A DNA stretch of 64,000 nt from Tolypothrix sp. NIES-4075 (lineage in GTDB: Bacteria > Cyanobacteriota > Cyanobacteriia > Cyanobacteriales > Nostocaceae): positions 206,038-270,037 of the forward strand of contig NZ_BDUC01000010.1 in the NCBI RefSeq assembly GCF_002218085.1, in the 5' to 3' direction. A program made the position numbers and the translations under genes. The notes under the pieces were generated by a model. That model was given only the letters and a program-made list of their open reading frames with translations. It was not told the origin of the DNA and searched no databases. Each line of letters opens with the position of its first letter. Position 1 is the first letter of the stretch. Below are positions 55,334 to 64,000 of the stretch, piece after piece.

Positions 55334-57557
55334 CGTAATTCTGCTATTGTGCGTGACTGTACGCTTATTGCCGTACTTGGCGCCAATTCGTACCGCAGAT
55401 ATTGCCCAAGATAAACAAGCGATCGCCTTTACAGACCGCAATCAGCTATTATTAGGAACGCTACTCACACGCAATAGCGAACATACCGCAGTCGTACCAT
55501 TAAATCAAGTTTCCCCCCAATTTATCCAGGCTATCTTAGCGGCAGAAGATGGTACGTTTTATCACCACGGCGCACTCGATTTAAAAGCGATCGCCCGCGC
55601 TATCAAAGACGCAATTCACGCCAAACGAATACTTTCCGGTGCGAGTACCATCACCATGCAACTAGCCCGCATGTTGGATTCACTACCCCGCTCTGTATCA
55701 GGCAAAACTCAGGAAATTTGGTTAGCTTGGCGATTAACAGCCGGAATGAACAAAGATGATATCCTGAGTGCATACATCAATCGTTTGCCAATGGGAGGAA
55801 ATATCTACGGTGTAGAAGCTGCATCTCGAATCTATTTTTCCATACCTGCAAGCGATTTGAATCTCGCACAAGCGAGTTTATTAGCTGCTATCCCCAATAA
55901 TCCTACTTACTTTAATCCTTACGAACATTATCAACGCTTGAAACAGCGACAAAAATACGTCCTTAATCGAATGATACAGGATGGATATATCACGAACGCG
56001 ATCGCACAACGAGCATACACCGAAAAAGTTATATTTCAGTCTCGTCAACCGGGAATTATTGCCGCACCACATTTTTTATTTTGGCTATCAAGTCAAATCC
56101 CGCCAACTTCGCTTAACAAATCTTCATCTCCCATCCGCACCACCATAAATCGTCCTTTACAGCAGTTTGTGGAAGCACAAGTACAGCAAGTACTTACCAA
56201 CCTCGCTGCGAATAATGTTCATGACGCTGCTGCTTTAGTAATCGACAATCACACCGGGGAAGTTTTGGCTTATGTCGGTTCCCCTGATTACTTTAATGAA
56301 GCCAAACTCGGACGTAATGATGGAGTTCAGGCGTTGCGTCAACCAGGGTCTACACTCAAACCGTTTTTATATGAGTTAGCTTTAGAAAAATCTGTAATTC
56401 GTCCCAACTCTATTTTAGCAGATGTGCCGGCAAACTACGCGATTCCGGGGGCAAAACTTTACAGTCCTACAGATTATACGCGAAGCTTTACTGGACCAGT
56501 GCGGGTGCGCGTCGCTTTGGCGAATTCGCTGAATGTTCCAGCAGTTAGGGTGTTAGAAAAGGTTGGCGTGCAGAATTTTTTAAATCGTCTGCGTGAGTTG
56601 GGGTTTGTACACTTAACTCAGCCGGCAGAATATTATGGTTTGGGCTTGACTTTGGGTAGTGGCGAAGTCAGTTTGTGGGAATTAGCTAAAGCTTATCTAA
56701 GTATAGCACGATTTGGGTCAGCTATACCTTTGGTGAGTATGTTTCCTCAAGTTTCTAGTTTAGACGCGATTCATCGCGTCACTACGACGACGACGTGGGA
56801 ATTGATAGTTGACATGTTGAGCGATCGTTATGCGCGTGCGACAGCTTTTGGTGTAGACTCGGTACTCAATTTACCATTTGCTGCGGCAGTCAAAACGGGC
56901 ACATCCTCTAATTTTCGCGATACATGGACTGTCGGCTTTTCTAGCGATTACACAGTGGCTACTTGGGTAGGTAATTTCGACGGCGAACCGATGCGCCAAG
57001 TCTCCGGAGTTACAGGCGCAGCGCCTTTGTGGAATCGAATTATGCTACATTTGCACTCTTTACAAGAACCAGCTAATTTTCCTTCTCCGTCAGGGATGGT
57101 AAAACTACCTATGTGTGCCATTTCCGGGTTAAAACCTACACCAAGTTGCACTTCGGTTGTAGAAGAATATTTCTCTCCAGAAGACAAAAGCAGTTATGAA
57201 CGTCTTCAGTTGAATTTACCCGGTGAGTATGATGAATGGTTAGCCAGACAAAATCAATTCAATTTAGCTTCTAACAATTTTAAGATTTTATCGCCTCACA
57301 ATCGCGATTTATTCTTATTATATCCAGGTGAAGAAGGAAAGCAAAAATTAGAATTTAAGCTAGCGGAAATATCATCTACGCCTGTAGAGTGGTGGTTAAA
57401 TGGTGAAAAGTTAGATACATCCGCAAATGCATTGTTTTGGACATTACGTCCCGGTAACTGGACTTTATCAGCAAAAAGTGGTGAAATCAGCGACAAAGTA
57501 ACTTTTCAAGTACAGTTAGCAAATATCAAACCCACACGTCGCGGCTTTTCTTATTAG
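55254..57557 (+). CDS. pbpC: Penicillin-binding protein 1C (bifunctional)
   Basis: Up to 767 aa. The ATG at 55254 lies in the duplicated repeat; internal ATGs at 55302 and 55305 just before the membrane helix (ALTTVIVILLLCVTVRLL) are equally likely starts. Transglycosylase domain: EDGTFYHHGALDLKAIARA and GASTITMQLARML. Transpeptidase domain: active Ser in QPGSTLKPF, SLN in ANSLNVP, KTG in AVKTGTSSNFRDTW. The C-terminal region resembles the PBP1C-specific domain. It polymerises and crosslinks peptidoglycan. A GACGCGATTCATCGCGTC palindrome inside the transpeptidase part (56761-56786) encodes LDAIHRVTT. Confidence 0.9.
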   Translation: MSRKKFVVRAEALKSIMMRAKALTTVIVILLLCVTVRLLPYLAPIRTADIAQDKQAIAFTDRNQLLLGTLLTRNSEHTAVVPLNQVSPQFIQAILAAEDGTFYHHGALDLKAIARAIKDAIHAKRILSGASTITMQLARMLDSLPRSVSGKTQEIWLAWRLTAGMNKDDILSAYINRLPMGGNIYGVEAASRIYFSIPASDLNLAQASLLAAIPNNPTYFNPYEHYQRLKQRQKYVLNRMIQDGYITNAIAQRAYTEKVIFQSRQPGIIAAPHFLFWLSSQIPPTSLNKSSSPIRTTINRPLQQFVEAQVQQVLTNLAANNVHDAAALVIDNHTGEVLAYVGSPDYFNEAKLGRNDGVQALRQPGSTLKPFLYELALEKSVIRPNSILADVPANYAIPGAKLYSPTDYTRSFTGPVRVRVALANSLNVPAVRVLEKVGVQNFLNRLRELGFVHLTQPAEYYGLGLTLGSGEVSLWELAKAYLSIARFGSAIPLVSMFPQVSSLDAIHRVTTTTTWELIVDMLSDRYARATAFGVDSVLNLPFAAAVKTGTSSNFRDTWTVGFSSDYTVATWVGNFDGEPMRQVSGVTGAAPLWNRIMLHLHSLQEPANFPSPSGMVKLPMCAISGLKPTPSCTSVVEEYFSPEDKSSYERLQLNLPGEYDEWLARQNQFNLASNNFKILSPHNRDLFLLYPGEEGKQKLEFKLAEISSTPVEWWLNGEKLDTSANALFWTLRPGNWTLSAKSGEISDKVTFQVQLANIKPTRRGFSY
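56760..56786. repeat. In-frame degenerate palindrome in pbpC
   Basis: TTAGACGCGATTCATCGCGTCACTA is a degenerate member of the GAGACGCGA palindrome family and encodes SLDAIHRVTT, between FPQVS and TTTWELIVDML. Confidence 0.75.
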
Positions 57558-57586
57558 AAACCCGACTTCTTAAAGAAGTCGGGTTT
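57558..57586 (+). terminator. Terminator after pbpC
   Basis: A perfect inverted repeat (arms AAACCCGACTTCTT) begins directly after the pbpC stop codon and ends in GGGTTT. It is a convincing Rho-independent terminator. Confidence 0.75.
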
Positions 57587-57768
57587 ATGGGCAGCGTCAA
57601 GGTTTGACAAGCCAGAAATTTATTTTTTCTTTTTTTCAGGAAAGAACTATCTAAAGAGTGAAGAGATAAATAAAGCCATAGGCTTTAATTCTAAATAGAG
57701 AGATGCACCACTGTGATTTTTCCGTTTAGAAAAACTAAAATCTCAGTGGCAGCATAAAGGTAAATAAA

Positions 57769-57930
57769 ATGACAACCACACAAACTAGCTCAAAGAAAAC
57801 AGAAAACAAATCAGCCAAGAAGAAACAATCTTCTTATCATACAGATATTGGTACTCCTAAAGTACCAGTTCGCCAACGCAAAACGAACCAGCAACATGAA
57901 GTCTTAAGTGACTGGAACCACGCAAGTTAG
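57769..57930 (+). CDS. Small basic ORF of 53 codons
   Basis: The ATG at 57769 has an AAAGG upstream and the frame ends with TAG at 57928-57930. The 53-aa product is hydrophilic and Lys/Thr/Ser/Gln-rich (MTTTQTSSKKTENKSAKKKQ..), with no hydrophobic segment or cysteine. It fills part of a 440-bp gap between pbpC and the kinase. The sequence looks coding, but the family is unknown. Confidence 0.5.
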   Translation: MTTTQTSSKKTENKSAKKKQSSYHTDIGTPKVPVRQRKTNQQHEVLSDWNHAS

Positions 57931-57999
57931 TCAACTCAAACATGGTGTTTGCTGGTTATAAGCTGGATAATTAATGCACCCTAGCTTTTTGTGTTGTCA

Positions 58000-59850
58000 C
58001 TATCTAATATTCACCTCTTGCATGTAATTTCCTGGCTGAAAATTGTCCAGGTTGGTAGCGGTTTTGCTGTGGATGAATGAATTAGTCCACATAGCTTTAG
58101 CTATTGGTGATGTAGCTACCTTTTCATCTTGTGTAAGTTGCGATCGCCTGGTATCATCATTAGAACTTTTACCAGCTTGCAGACGCTGCTTTTGCGTATA
58201 CTCAATTAATTTAGCTTGAGCTTGAGCGTAAATCGGAGTATCTTGAGGAACTTGTTGGAGAAACTCCACAGCACCATCAAAGTCACCCTCTGCTGCTTTG
58301 TTGTAAGCCTTTTGGACAAAGTAAGCTGCTCTAATTTGCTGCTTTTGATTGTACTCAGTCAACTTTTGTTGAACTATAGTTTTAGAAGAGCTTTCTTGGG
58401 GAATTTGCTGCAAATAGTTTAAAGCAGTAGAGAAATCTTTTTCACCTGCTCTTTGGTAAGCCTTAGCTAATAAGTCTTTTGACTCGACTTCGAGGTTAGC
58501 GCGTGCAGATTTAGCTAGTTTATCAGTTTTCGATTGCCAATATAAAATATCCGGAACCTGAGCAGCAGTACGAAGTACATCTGTCCAACGATTTTCGCTA
58601 TTAGCTTTTTCCACAGCTTGATAGCGTTGTGCTGCGAGTTGCCATTGCTGACGCCATTCGCCAATTGTAGCTTGAGCTTCGGAATAAACGCTGCTGTTTG
58701 GGTTAATTGATCGTACTAAAGCGATCGCACCTTCTAAATTTCCCGCTTGATATTCTTCGGTTGCTTTATATAAAGCTTCTGTTTCTGAATATGCCGGCGA
58801 ATTATTAGCTAAAGAATATACTCCTAATCCCATCACCAAGGAATTAGCCGCTAACCCTACCCTCATTCCTGTTACTAGGGAGGGTGATTTTATAAACTTA
58901 AACCGTCCTTGGGAGTTATCACTTGCGGACACAGTATATTCTGCATCTAATACTTGCGACTCATTCAAAGGTATTTGCTTAAGCACTTGCAACACCTCAA
59001 CCGCTGACTGAAAGCGGCTTTCGTGGTTGTAACGAATCATTTGGCTGAGGACAGCAGCTAGATAATCATTAACCGGCGTATCATTCAAACGCCAATAAAT
59101 ATCATTTGTATAAGGATCTATTTTTAATTGTAACGGTGCTAACCCTGTTAAACCTTGGATAGCAATCATGCCCAAAGAATAAATATCACTGTTGGGCTGT
59201 GCTTGACTAATAAATTGCTCTGGGGGTATATATCCCAAAGAGGTGACGGGAAGTCGATAAATCGGCAATGCTGCATCTGCACCAAAATCAACCGGCACAA
59301 TTGAACCAAAGTCGATCAAAACTAACTTACCATCGCAAGCGCGTCTGATCAAGTTTTCCGGTTTAACGTCGCAATGGATAACTCCTTGCGAGTGAACAAA
59401 TTCGAGAATTTCCAAAACATCATTAAGAAATTGGATAACTTCGCTTTCACTCCAAACACTCCCCCATTGTTGACCCATCGGCAATTCAGCCGTCAACGCA
59501 TGTCCTTCAATAAACTCTTGTACTAGATAGAATCTTTCATTTTCTTCAAAACAACCAAGAAGTTCGGGAATCTGGTTATGGTGTCCCAACTGCTTGAGGG
59601 TTTCGGTTTCCGTAAGAAAGTGCAACCTGAGAGTATCCAAGTAACTTGGTTGAGAACCAGTCACCTTTAGCTGTTTAACTACGCATTTTGGGTTCTCAGG
59701 GTGATCTATATCTACGGCGATGTACGTTTGTCCAAATACCCCTGCATCGAGGCTTTGAACGATTTGGTACCGTCCTTGTAGTACTTTACCGATCATGTAT
59801 TGAGTCATGAGTTGGTTACTGAGTAAGTCGCTATTTAGATTTTCTGACAT
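58000..59850 (-). CDS. Serine/threonine protein kinase with membrane helix and TPR-like repeats
   Basis: A 616-aa protein. Kinase domain about 18-300 with the Gly-loop region (LQGRYQIVQSLDAGVFGQTY), catalytic loop IHCDVKPENL, DFG (LIDFGSIV) and the APE-like IPPEQF. A hydrophobic segment lies at about 325-350, followed by two or more helical repeats (AEGDFDGAVEFLQQVPQDTP; AGEKDFSTALNYLQQIPQES). This architecture is common in cyanobacterial Pkn2-type kinases. Targets unknown. Confidence 0.88.
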   Translation of the reverse strand: MSENLNSDLLSNQLMTQYMIGKVLQGRYQIVQSLDAGVFGQTYIAVDIDHPENPKCVVKQLKVTGSQPSYLDTLRLHFLTETETLKQLGHHNQIPELLGCFEENERFYLVQEFIEGHALTAELPMGQQWGSVWSESEVIQFLNDVLEILEFVHSQGVIHCDVKPENLIRRACDGKLVLIDFGSIVPVDFGADAALPIYRLPVTSLGYIPPEQFISQAQPNSDIYSLGMIAIQGLTGLAPLQLKIDPYTNDIYWRLNDTPVNDYLAAVLSQMIRYNHESRFQSAVEVLQVLKQIPLNESQVLDAEYTVSASDNSQGRFKFIKSPSLVTGMRVGLAANSLVMGLGVYSLANNSPAYSETEALYKATEEYQAGNLEGAIALVRSINPNSSVYSEAQATIGEWRQQWQLAAQRYQAVEKANSENRWTDVLRTAAQVPDILYWQSKTDKLAKSARANLEVESKDLLAKAYQRAGEKDFSTALNYLQQIPQESSSKTIVQQKLTEYNQKQQIRAAYFVQKAYNKAAEGDFDGAVEFLQQVPQDTPIYAQAQAKLIEYTQKQRLQAGKSSNDDTRRSQLTQDEKVATSPIAKAMWTNSFIHSKTATNLDNFQPGNYMQEVNIR

Positions 59851-60139
59851 CGCCCGGTTTTTCCGGAAACCCTTACGAATTCTTAAATATAGCGCTGATT
59901 CATTCGATAAACTTTTATTAACTTCTCAGTTTTAACACGTAAGCCTTTACAATAAGTTTATAATATTTATCACAAAAAAATAAACGCACGTCAGGTATGA
60001 AATATTGCCCTATTACCTTTAGAAGTGAGATTATTCTTCACATATCTACTATGCCAGTTTGAGTATCTGGTTGAGTGAGTATTTTTACGATGGGTTAGGA
60101 GGAGCGGAGTTATATCGTGTTTTCGCTCTCCCAAAAGCC

Positions 60140-61705
60140 CTAGTCCTCAGTCTTCAGTTCCTCGTTTTCTTCGAGTGCCTCAACTTTATCTTGTAACGGC
60201 TTCACGACTCGTGCGATCGCTTGTTGAATAAAAGCCTTAACAAATTCATCGCGCCGGTTAATTTGAAACTGTCGCTGTACTACCTCCGTCATCCCCCCAT
60301 CACCCCAATCTTGATCGTGACGGAAATACTCAATAAAACTTTTACCAGCAATCCGAGTTAAATAAGCCGCTGTTACACCTTGAATTGCCCGACCAACAAT
60401 AAATGTGGCAACATTAAGTTGCAATGCAGTTGAAAGTAATTGAATTGCTCCCTTGACAATACCCAAACTCGCAAGAGTTTTCGCCAAAGACAACGCTAAC
60501 TCTCGTCCGCGCTCCAGATTCAAATCACAACCGTAAATTTTACCAATTTCCACGACCATTTGCGCGTTGACGGCGGCTGTAGCCAGCAAATCGACCATCG
60601 GTAAAGGTGTTACCGAAACTACACCAGCACCAATCCACTGAAACCGATCAACAATTTTATCAGCTTGACGGCGACGTTGAGCATCGATGAGTTTGCGGGC
60701 TTCTTCTCCCAATCGCATTGATTGCAGCAAAATATTATCTGCAACTAAATCTTCACCTTCTGCCCGCAATATTGCAGCCATGCGTCGCAATAATGGTAAA
60801 ATATCAGGCTCAGGCTGATAGATTTCGCCATTTTCTAATTGTGCAGCTTCGGGATTAGCAGCGATCGCCACAACATCACTTGCGGCAATAAATCCGCGCA
60901 CACGTTGACGCAACCGTGCGAGAATGGCTTCTTTATCTTCTTCGGTGTACATATCGATTTTGTTGAGAATCAGAAGCGATCGCTTACCAATTTCCGCCAA
61001 AGTCCGCAGCGGTTCATATTCAGAGCGCCGTAAATCATTATCCACTACAAACAACAGCAAATCAGCTTCAGTCGCCAGTTCTCGTGCTAATTGTTCGCGT
61101 TCGGTTCCCGCTACCCCCGCTTCTAAAATCCCCGGCGTATCCGTAATTAAAATCTTACGTTCTAATCCCTTCAACCGCAAACAATAAGTTTCCCCTACCT
61201 GAGTGGTTCCCATCGGCGCATCGACACGTCCGACCATGCGTCCCATCACTCCATTTACCAAAGAAGTTTTACCAGCGCTTCCTGTGCCAAATACTACTAC
61301 TTGAATTTCGCCGCGTGCTAAGTTTGCTTCAATCTCACGCGATCGACTTAGTAACGCTTGCCTTTGCACTTCATCTTGAATTATTGATACTTGTTGCCGG
61401 ACAGCTTGTAATGTAGAAGAAGCAGCTTCAGATTTCACAGCCGGAATTTCCGCCGCAGTCACACGACGTTTGCGTTGCGATCGCTTCTCACTTTTTTGAA
61501 TTTTCAACACATAGTAGACAAAAGCGGCAATTAATGCTCCAATCAAAACAACCAGCAGCAATAACAGCAAATTGCCCAAAAGCGGCGAATAAGACAACTG
61601 CCAATAAAGGCGTGATAGCGAATCAATCAGCCACAGGCTTAGTCCTAAAATAAGGATGAGACCAACAATCAGCGTTACTATGCGCGACAGAGGCATGGAT
61701 GGCAT
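60140..61705 (-). CDS. Membrane-bound GTPase with DUF697 domain
   Basis: A 521-aa protein. Two N-terminal membrane helices (about 8-30 and 40-65), then a GTPase domain: P-loop GTGSAGKTSL (near 142), switch GTTQ, DTPG (near 187), NKID (near 245). The C-terminal half (about 340-490) resembles DUF697 (QWIGAGVVSVTPLPMVDLLA; SLGIVKGAIQLLSTALQLNV). Related YcjX/YcjF or Era-like proteins act at the envelope. Specific role unknown. Confidence 0.88.
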   Translation of the reverse strand: MPSMPLSRIVTLIVGLILILGLSLWLIDSLSRLYWQLSYSPLLGNLLLLLLVVLIGALIAAFVYYVLKIQKSEKRSQRKRRVTAAEIPAVKSEAASSTLQAVRQQVSIIQDEVQRQALLSRSREIEANLARGEIQVVVFGTGSAGKTSLVNGVMGRMVGRVDAPMGTTQVGETYCLRLKGLERKILITDTPGILEAGVAGTEREQLARELATEADLLLFVVDNDLRRSEYEPLRTLAEIGKRSLLILNKIDMYTEEDKEAILARLRQRVRGFIAASDVVAIAANPEAAQLENGEIYQPEPDILPLLRRMAAILRAEGEDLVADNILLQSMRLGEEARKLIDAQRRRQADKIVDRFQWIGAGVVSVTPLPMVDLLATAAVNAQMVVEIGKIYGCDLNLERGRELALSLAKTLASLGIVKGAIQLLSTALQLNVATFIVGRAIQGVTAAYLTRIAGKSFIEYFRHDQDWGDGGMTEVVQRQFQINRRDEFVKAFIQQAIARVVKPLQDKVEALEENEELKTED

Positions 61706-62345
61706 AGATTAGTGGGTAAAGCAGTTGATGCTTTTTATCTTAATCGTTTGGTGTTGTAGGTGGGGGAGTGGGGATTTTTGCACCGCTGTGTTTTTAGTAA
61801 AGCTTTGCACAAAAAACGCTCCTCGTTTTTAAACGCACTCGTAGCGCACTCGTGACGCGAAGTTTTCGTATATTCTTTATACAATGAGTGTACTTAGTAC
61901 AGCATTTCATTAATACGAGCGCAAATTAAACAAAAGCAATAAGAGTGCAATCTTAATGCAGAGCGATGCATTTAAAAACGCTACGCTTTTACGCTCATGC
62001 TGTACCTTATAGGCACTCTTAGCGGGGAGCGCTCTAGCAGGGGGAAAGATTCACCGATACAAGCTGCTAAACGGGTTTCAAGCCCCTCCATTTATGGATG
62101 GAGAACAGCAAAAATGTATTTCGAGACACGTAGGGCAAGAAATACTACGTCCTTATTTCAAGCCCCTCCATTCATGGATGGGGTTTCACAGATTGCCCCC
62201 TTCCCCCAGCAAGAACTGCCTCTTGTTGACTTAGTTCGATATCAAGGTAATTAAAAGCTAATTTCATCACACATGCAACTTTAGTAGCACTCAACATGTA
62301 AAAATTTGCATTTGGTAGGCTGAAAACAAAAGGAGAAAAAAGTTT
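61706..62345. other. Gene-free stretch with a repeated hairpin unit
   Basis: About 640 bp. It carries TTTAAACGCACTCG-type short repeats near 61830-61990 and the repeated hairpin units at 62076-62183. No coding frame is convincing. Confidence 0.5.
62076..62183. repeat. Two copies of a TTTCAAGCCCCTCCAT hairpin unit
   Basis: Units of 28 nt at 62076-62103 and 62156-62183 differ by two bases (TTTATGGATGGAG versus TTCATGGATGGGG) and lie 80 bp apart. Each folds into an imperfect hairpin. They resemble IS200/IS605-type ends or a CRISPR-like pair. Nothing else identifies either. Confidence 0.5.
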
Positions 62346-62870
62346 ATGGGACTTTTTGAACAAATTATTGGTGCTGTTGCCAATCCCAATCAACAAGGCA
62401 ACATCGGACAAATAGGTAGTATCATCAACACCGTGCAGCAACTGAGTAATAGCACTGGGGCAGATTCTGACACCATGCAGTCGGTTTTCTCAATTGTCGG
62501 GGGACAAGTACGTTCTGCTTTACAACAAAAGCGAGAAACAGAAGGTAATGAAGCAGCAGAAGCTGTAGTAAATCAATTTGGTGGTACTTCTCCCAACCAT
62601 GATGCCGTTGCTTCGCTGTTCTCATCTGGGATGCAGCAACAACTAGCTGAAACTGTTGCCCAACGTACTGGGTTAGATGCAAATATGATTCAAGGATTGC
62701 TACCGATGCTAGTTCCCATAGTGTTGAATGTGTTGAAATCTGGAGCAAACGCTCGAAATCCGCAAGGGGGAGGAAATCCGGTGCTGAATTCTTTCTTGGA
62801 TGCTGACAACGATGGTGATGTTGATATTGCTGACGCGATGCAAATGGCTAATCGCTATATGGGAAGGTAA
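62346..62870 (+). CDS. DUF937-like protein with acidic loop
   Basis: A 174-aa protein. It starts MGLFEQIIGAVANPNQQGNI, has several small helices (QVRSALQQKRETEGN; GLLPMLVPIVLNVLKSG) and ends in DADNDGDVDIADAM, an EF-hand-like acidic loop. The pattern fits DUF937/YidB-type proteins. Function unknown. Confidence 0.75.
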   Translation: MGLFEQIIGAVANPNQQGNIGQIGSIINTVQQLSNSTGADSDTMQSVFSIVGGQVRSALQQKRETEGNEAAEAVVNQFGGTSPNHDAVASLFSSGMQQQLAETVAQRTGLDANMIQGLLPMLVPIVLNVLKSGANARNPQGGGNPVLNSFLDADNDGDVDIADAMQMANRYMGR

Positions 62871-62878
62871 ATAAGGAA

Positions 62879-62932
62879 CGTGGATAGTGGGGAGTGGATA
62901 GTGGATAGTGGATAGTGGATAGTTGATAGTTG
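62879..62932. repeat. GTGGATA heptamer tandem array
   Basis: Seven or so tandem copies of GTGGATA, some changed to GTTGATA, immediately downstream of the DUF937-like gene. It belongs to the same heptamer class as the array near 17.5 kb. Confidence 0.8.
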
Positions 62933-62997
62933 TTGCTTATTCTCTCCCCTACACCACGCTTCCCCCACTCCCCCATTCCCCATTTCCAGGCATCTCG

Positions 62998-64000
62998 TCA
63001 AGCAGCCGACAGCTCGCTAATTGGTACCGGGTGATGTATTCCCTCAAGTTCCACTAATCGAGCGAGAGTATCTACCCGTGCAACTTTAAAAGGCTGCATC
63101 CATTCGAGATAACCCGGACAATCAGTCCACGTAACTTGTATCCCCGGTTTAATACAAAAATCGAGTGCTTCACGTATAGCTAAAGAAAGCAACTCCAACA
63201 TCTCACGCCCGAATGTATAGTTAGCGTGATATTCACACTTAGAGCCGTAAAGAAATTTTATTTCCTCGAAATCATTTATGGCTCTTTCCAGCCCGAAAAT
63301 TTTCCACCAAGGTCGATAAACTGGGTCTGACTTTTCGCCAAACTCGCGATACATCATCAGCTTTATCCACTCGCTGCTGTCGCGATTGTCCACATCGCTG
63401 CAACAGTTACGCAAAAATCGGATGTAAAGCTGTTGATGATAGCGCATCATCGACGATTCACCCTGAAATATAGCGTCCTTACACCATTCACTGGGTGGGG
63501 TGTATCCGAAACGCTTGATAAAATCTGCGTCTGCATCAGCAATCGGTTTTTTATCGTTCCAATAGGCATTGTAAAGGTACTTGCGGAGATATCTTGCTTG
63601 TGTTTTTTGCTCTGGACTGAGGATTTCGCCAAAAGGCTGAGGGAGTGGAGGACTTTTTGCTCTTTTGGGAAATATATAACCGCATATTGGGCAAACATCA
63701 AGGACTGCGGGAATGAGTTCACCGCAGTTAGGGCAGGTTTTAAGTTCTAGTACCTCCTCTGGAAAATTTTTGGCGATCGCTCCCCTCGGACACAAAGGAG
63801 TTACAAAGCGTTTGGTATGCAGTCCCAGACGTTTAAAATTCTCGCCAAAGTCGAGAAAATAGCAATCATCCTTGCCATCATTCAGCCTAAGTCCCCTACC
63901 ACACATTTGAACCAGCAAAGCGCGGCTTTTGGTTGGTCTTGCAAGCAAAACAGCTTCAACGCTTGGTTCGTCAAAACCCTCACAAAGGACGTTGACTGAT
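62998..64000 (-). CDS. C-terminal part of an SF2 DNA/RNA helicase, cut by the window edge
   Basis: The frame is open across the right edge, where it reads VNVLCEGFDEPSVEAVLLAR, the typical motif V region, followed by RALLVQMCGRGLRL (motif VI arginine finger). The gene therefore continues to the right; the TTG at 63948 is not the real start. Downstream comes a four-cysteine zinc ribbon-like motif (CPNCGELIPAVLDVCPICGY) and a 200-aa C-terminal region without known motif. Likely a DEAD/DEAH-type or type III restriction-like helicase of unknown role. Confidence 0.85.
   Translation of the reverse strand, partial: SVNVLCEGFDEPSVEAVLLARPTKSRALLVQMCGRGLRLNDGKDDCYFLDFGENFKRLGLHTKRFVTPLCPRGAIAKNFPEEVLELKTCPNCGELIPAVLDVCPICGYIFPKRAKSPPLPQPFGEILSPEQKTQARYLRKYLYNAYWNDKKPIADADADFIKRFGYTPPSEWCKDAIFQGESSMMRYHQQLYIRFLRNCCSDVDNRDSSEWIKLMMYREFGEKSDPVYRPWWKIFGLERAINDFEEIKFLYGSKCEYHANYTFGREMLELLSLAIREALDFCIKPGIQVTWTDCPGYLEWMQPFKVARVDTLARLVELEGIHHPVPISELSAA

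Noticed and set aside
62998..63948. The helicase-like gene as a complete 316-aa gene
   Set aside because: The frame stays open upstream to the window edge and encodes conserved motif V there, so it is only the C-terminal part.

Overview
The window looks like chromosomal DNA of a filamentous, probably nitrogen-fixing cyanobacterium (Nostocales-like). The evidence is the dense GCGATCGC (HIP1) sites, heptamer tandem repeats, many short palindromic repeats, PEP-CTERM proteins, a DUF2808 protein, a CyaB-type GAF/GAF/PAS adenylate cyclase, giant Ser/Thr-His kinase hybrids, and NifH/NifE/NifN with closest resemblance (from memory) to cyanobacterial sequences. No rRNA or tRNA was recognised. Species cannot be named from the sequence alone.

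Layout. 1-9.3 kb: housekeeping and signalling genes (partial membrane protein, DUF2808 protein, adenylate cyclase, Rieske protein, small secreted or membrane proteins, a TPR protein) with a degraded IS630-type element (5628-6599) and a CRISPR-like degenerate repeat pair (7897-8008). 9.8-13.2 kb: a three-gene unit around a luciferase-like flavin monooxygenase, a truncated HsdR remnant and a small membrane protein. 13.3-25.6 kb: the metal/nitrogenase region. On the minus strand it has an XRE-HTH/periplasmic-binding-like regulator, nifH, nifE and nifN. On the plus strand it has a molbindin (Mop), ModA, a fused ModB-ModC, a Crp-family regulator, a second ModA-like protein with a PEP-CTERM anchor, and another PEP-CTERM protein. 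No nitrogenase structural gene (D, K or G) is present. The arrangement resembles the Mo-repressed vanadium-nitrogenase system known from Anabaena variabilis. The NifE homologue has Ser where I expect the precursor-cluster cysteine.

25.8-47.7 kb: a split nonribosomal peptide synthetase locus of three one-module proteins on the minus strand (TubC-C-A-nMT-T; C-A-T; C-A-T-TE). My reading of the pocket codes gives Leu (N-methylated), an Ile/Val-like residue and an aromatic residue. Between them, on the plus strand, lie an alpha/beta hydrolase and a two-gene signalling operon (2011-aa Ser/Thr-kinase/ATPase/GAF/histidine-kinase/receiver protein, then receiver-PAS-histidine kinase-receiver). 47.9-64 kb: a Uma2 nuclease, a divergent pair of alpha-2-macroglobulin-like lipoprotein and PbpC, a 53-codon basic ORF, a Ser/Thr kinase with TPR-like repeats, a DUF697 GTPase, a DUF937-like protein and the C-terminal part of an SF2 helicase running off the right edge.

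The most unusual sequence-level pattern is a family of near-perfect palindromes (core GAGACGCGA..TCGCGTCTC). They occur between genes but also in frame inside coding regions: twice each at equivalent positions in two NRPS genes, once in the third, and once in degenerate form in pbpC. Other repeat classes sit in frame in modBC, the hybrid kinase, the macroglobulin gene and the third NRPS.
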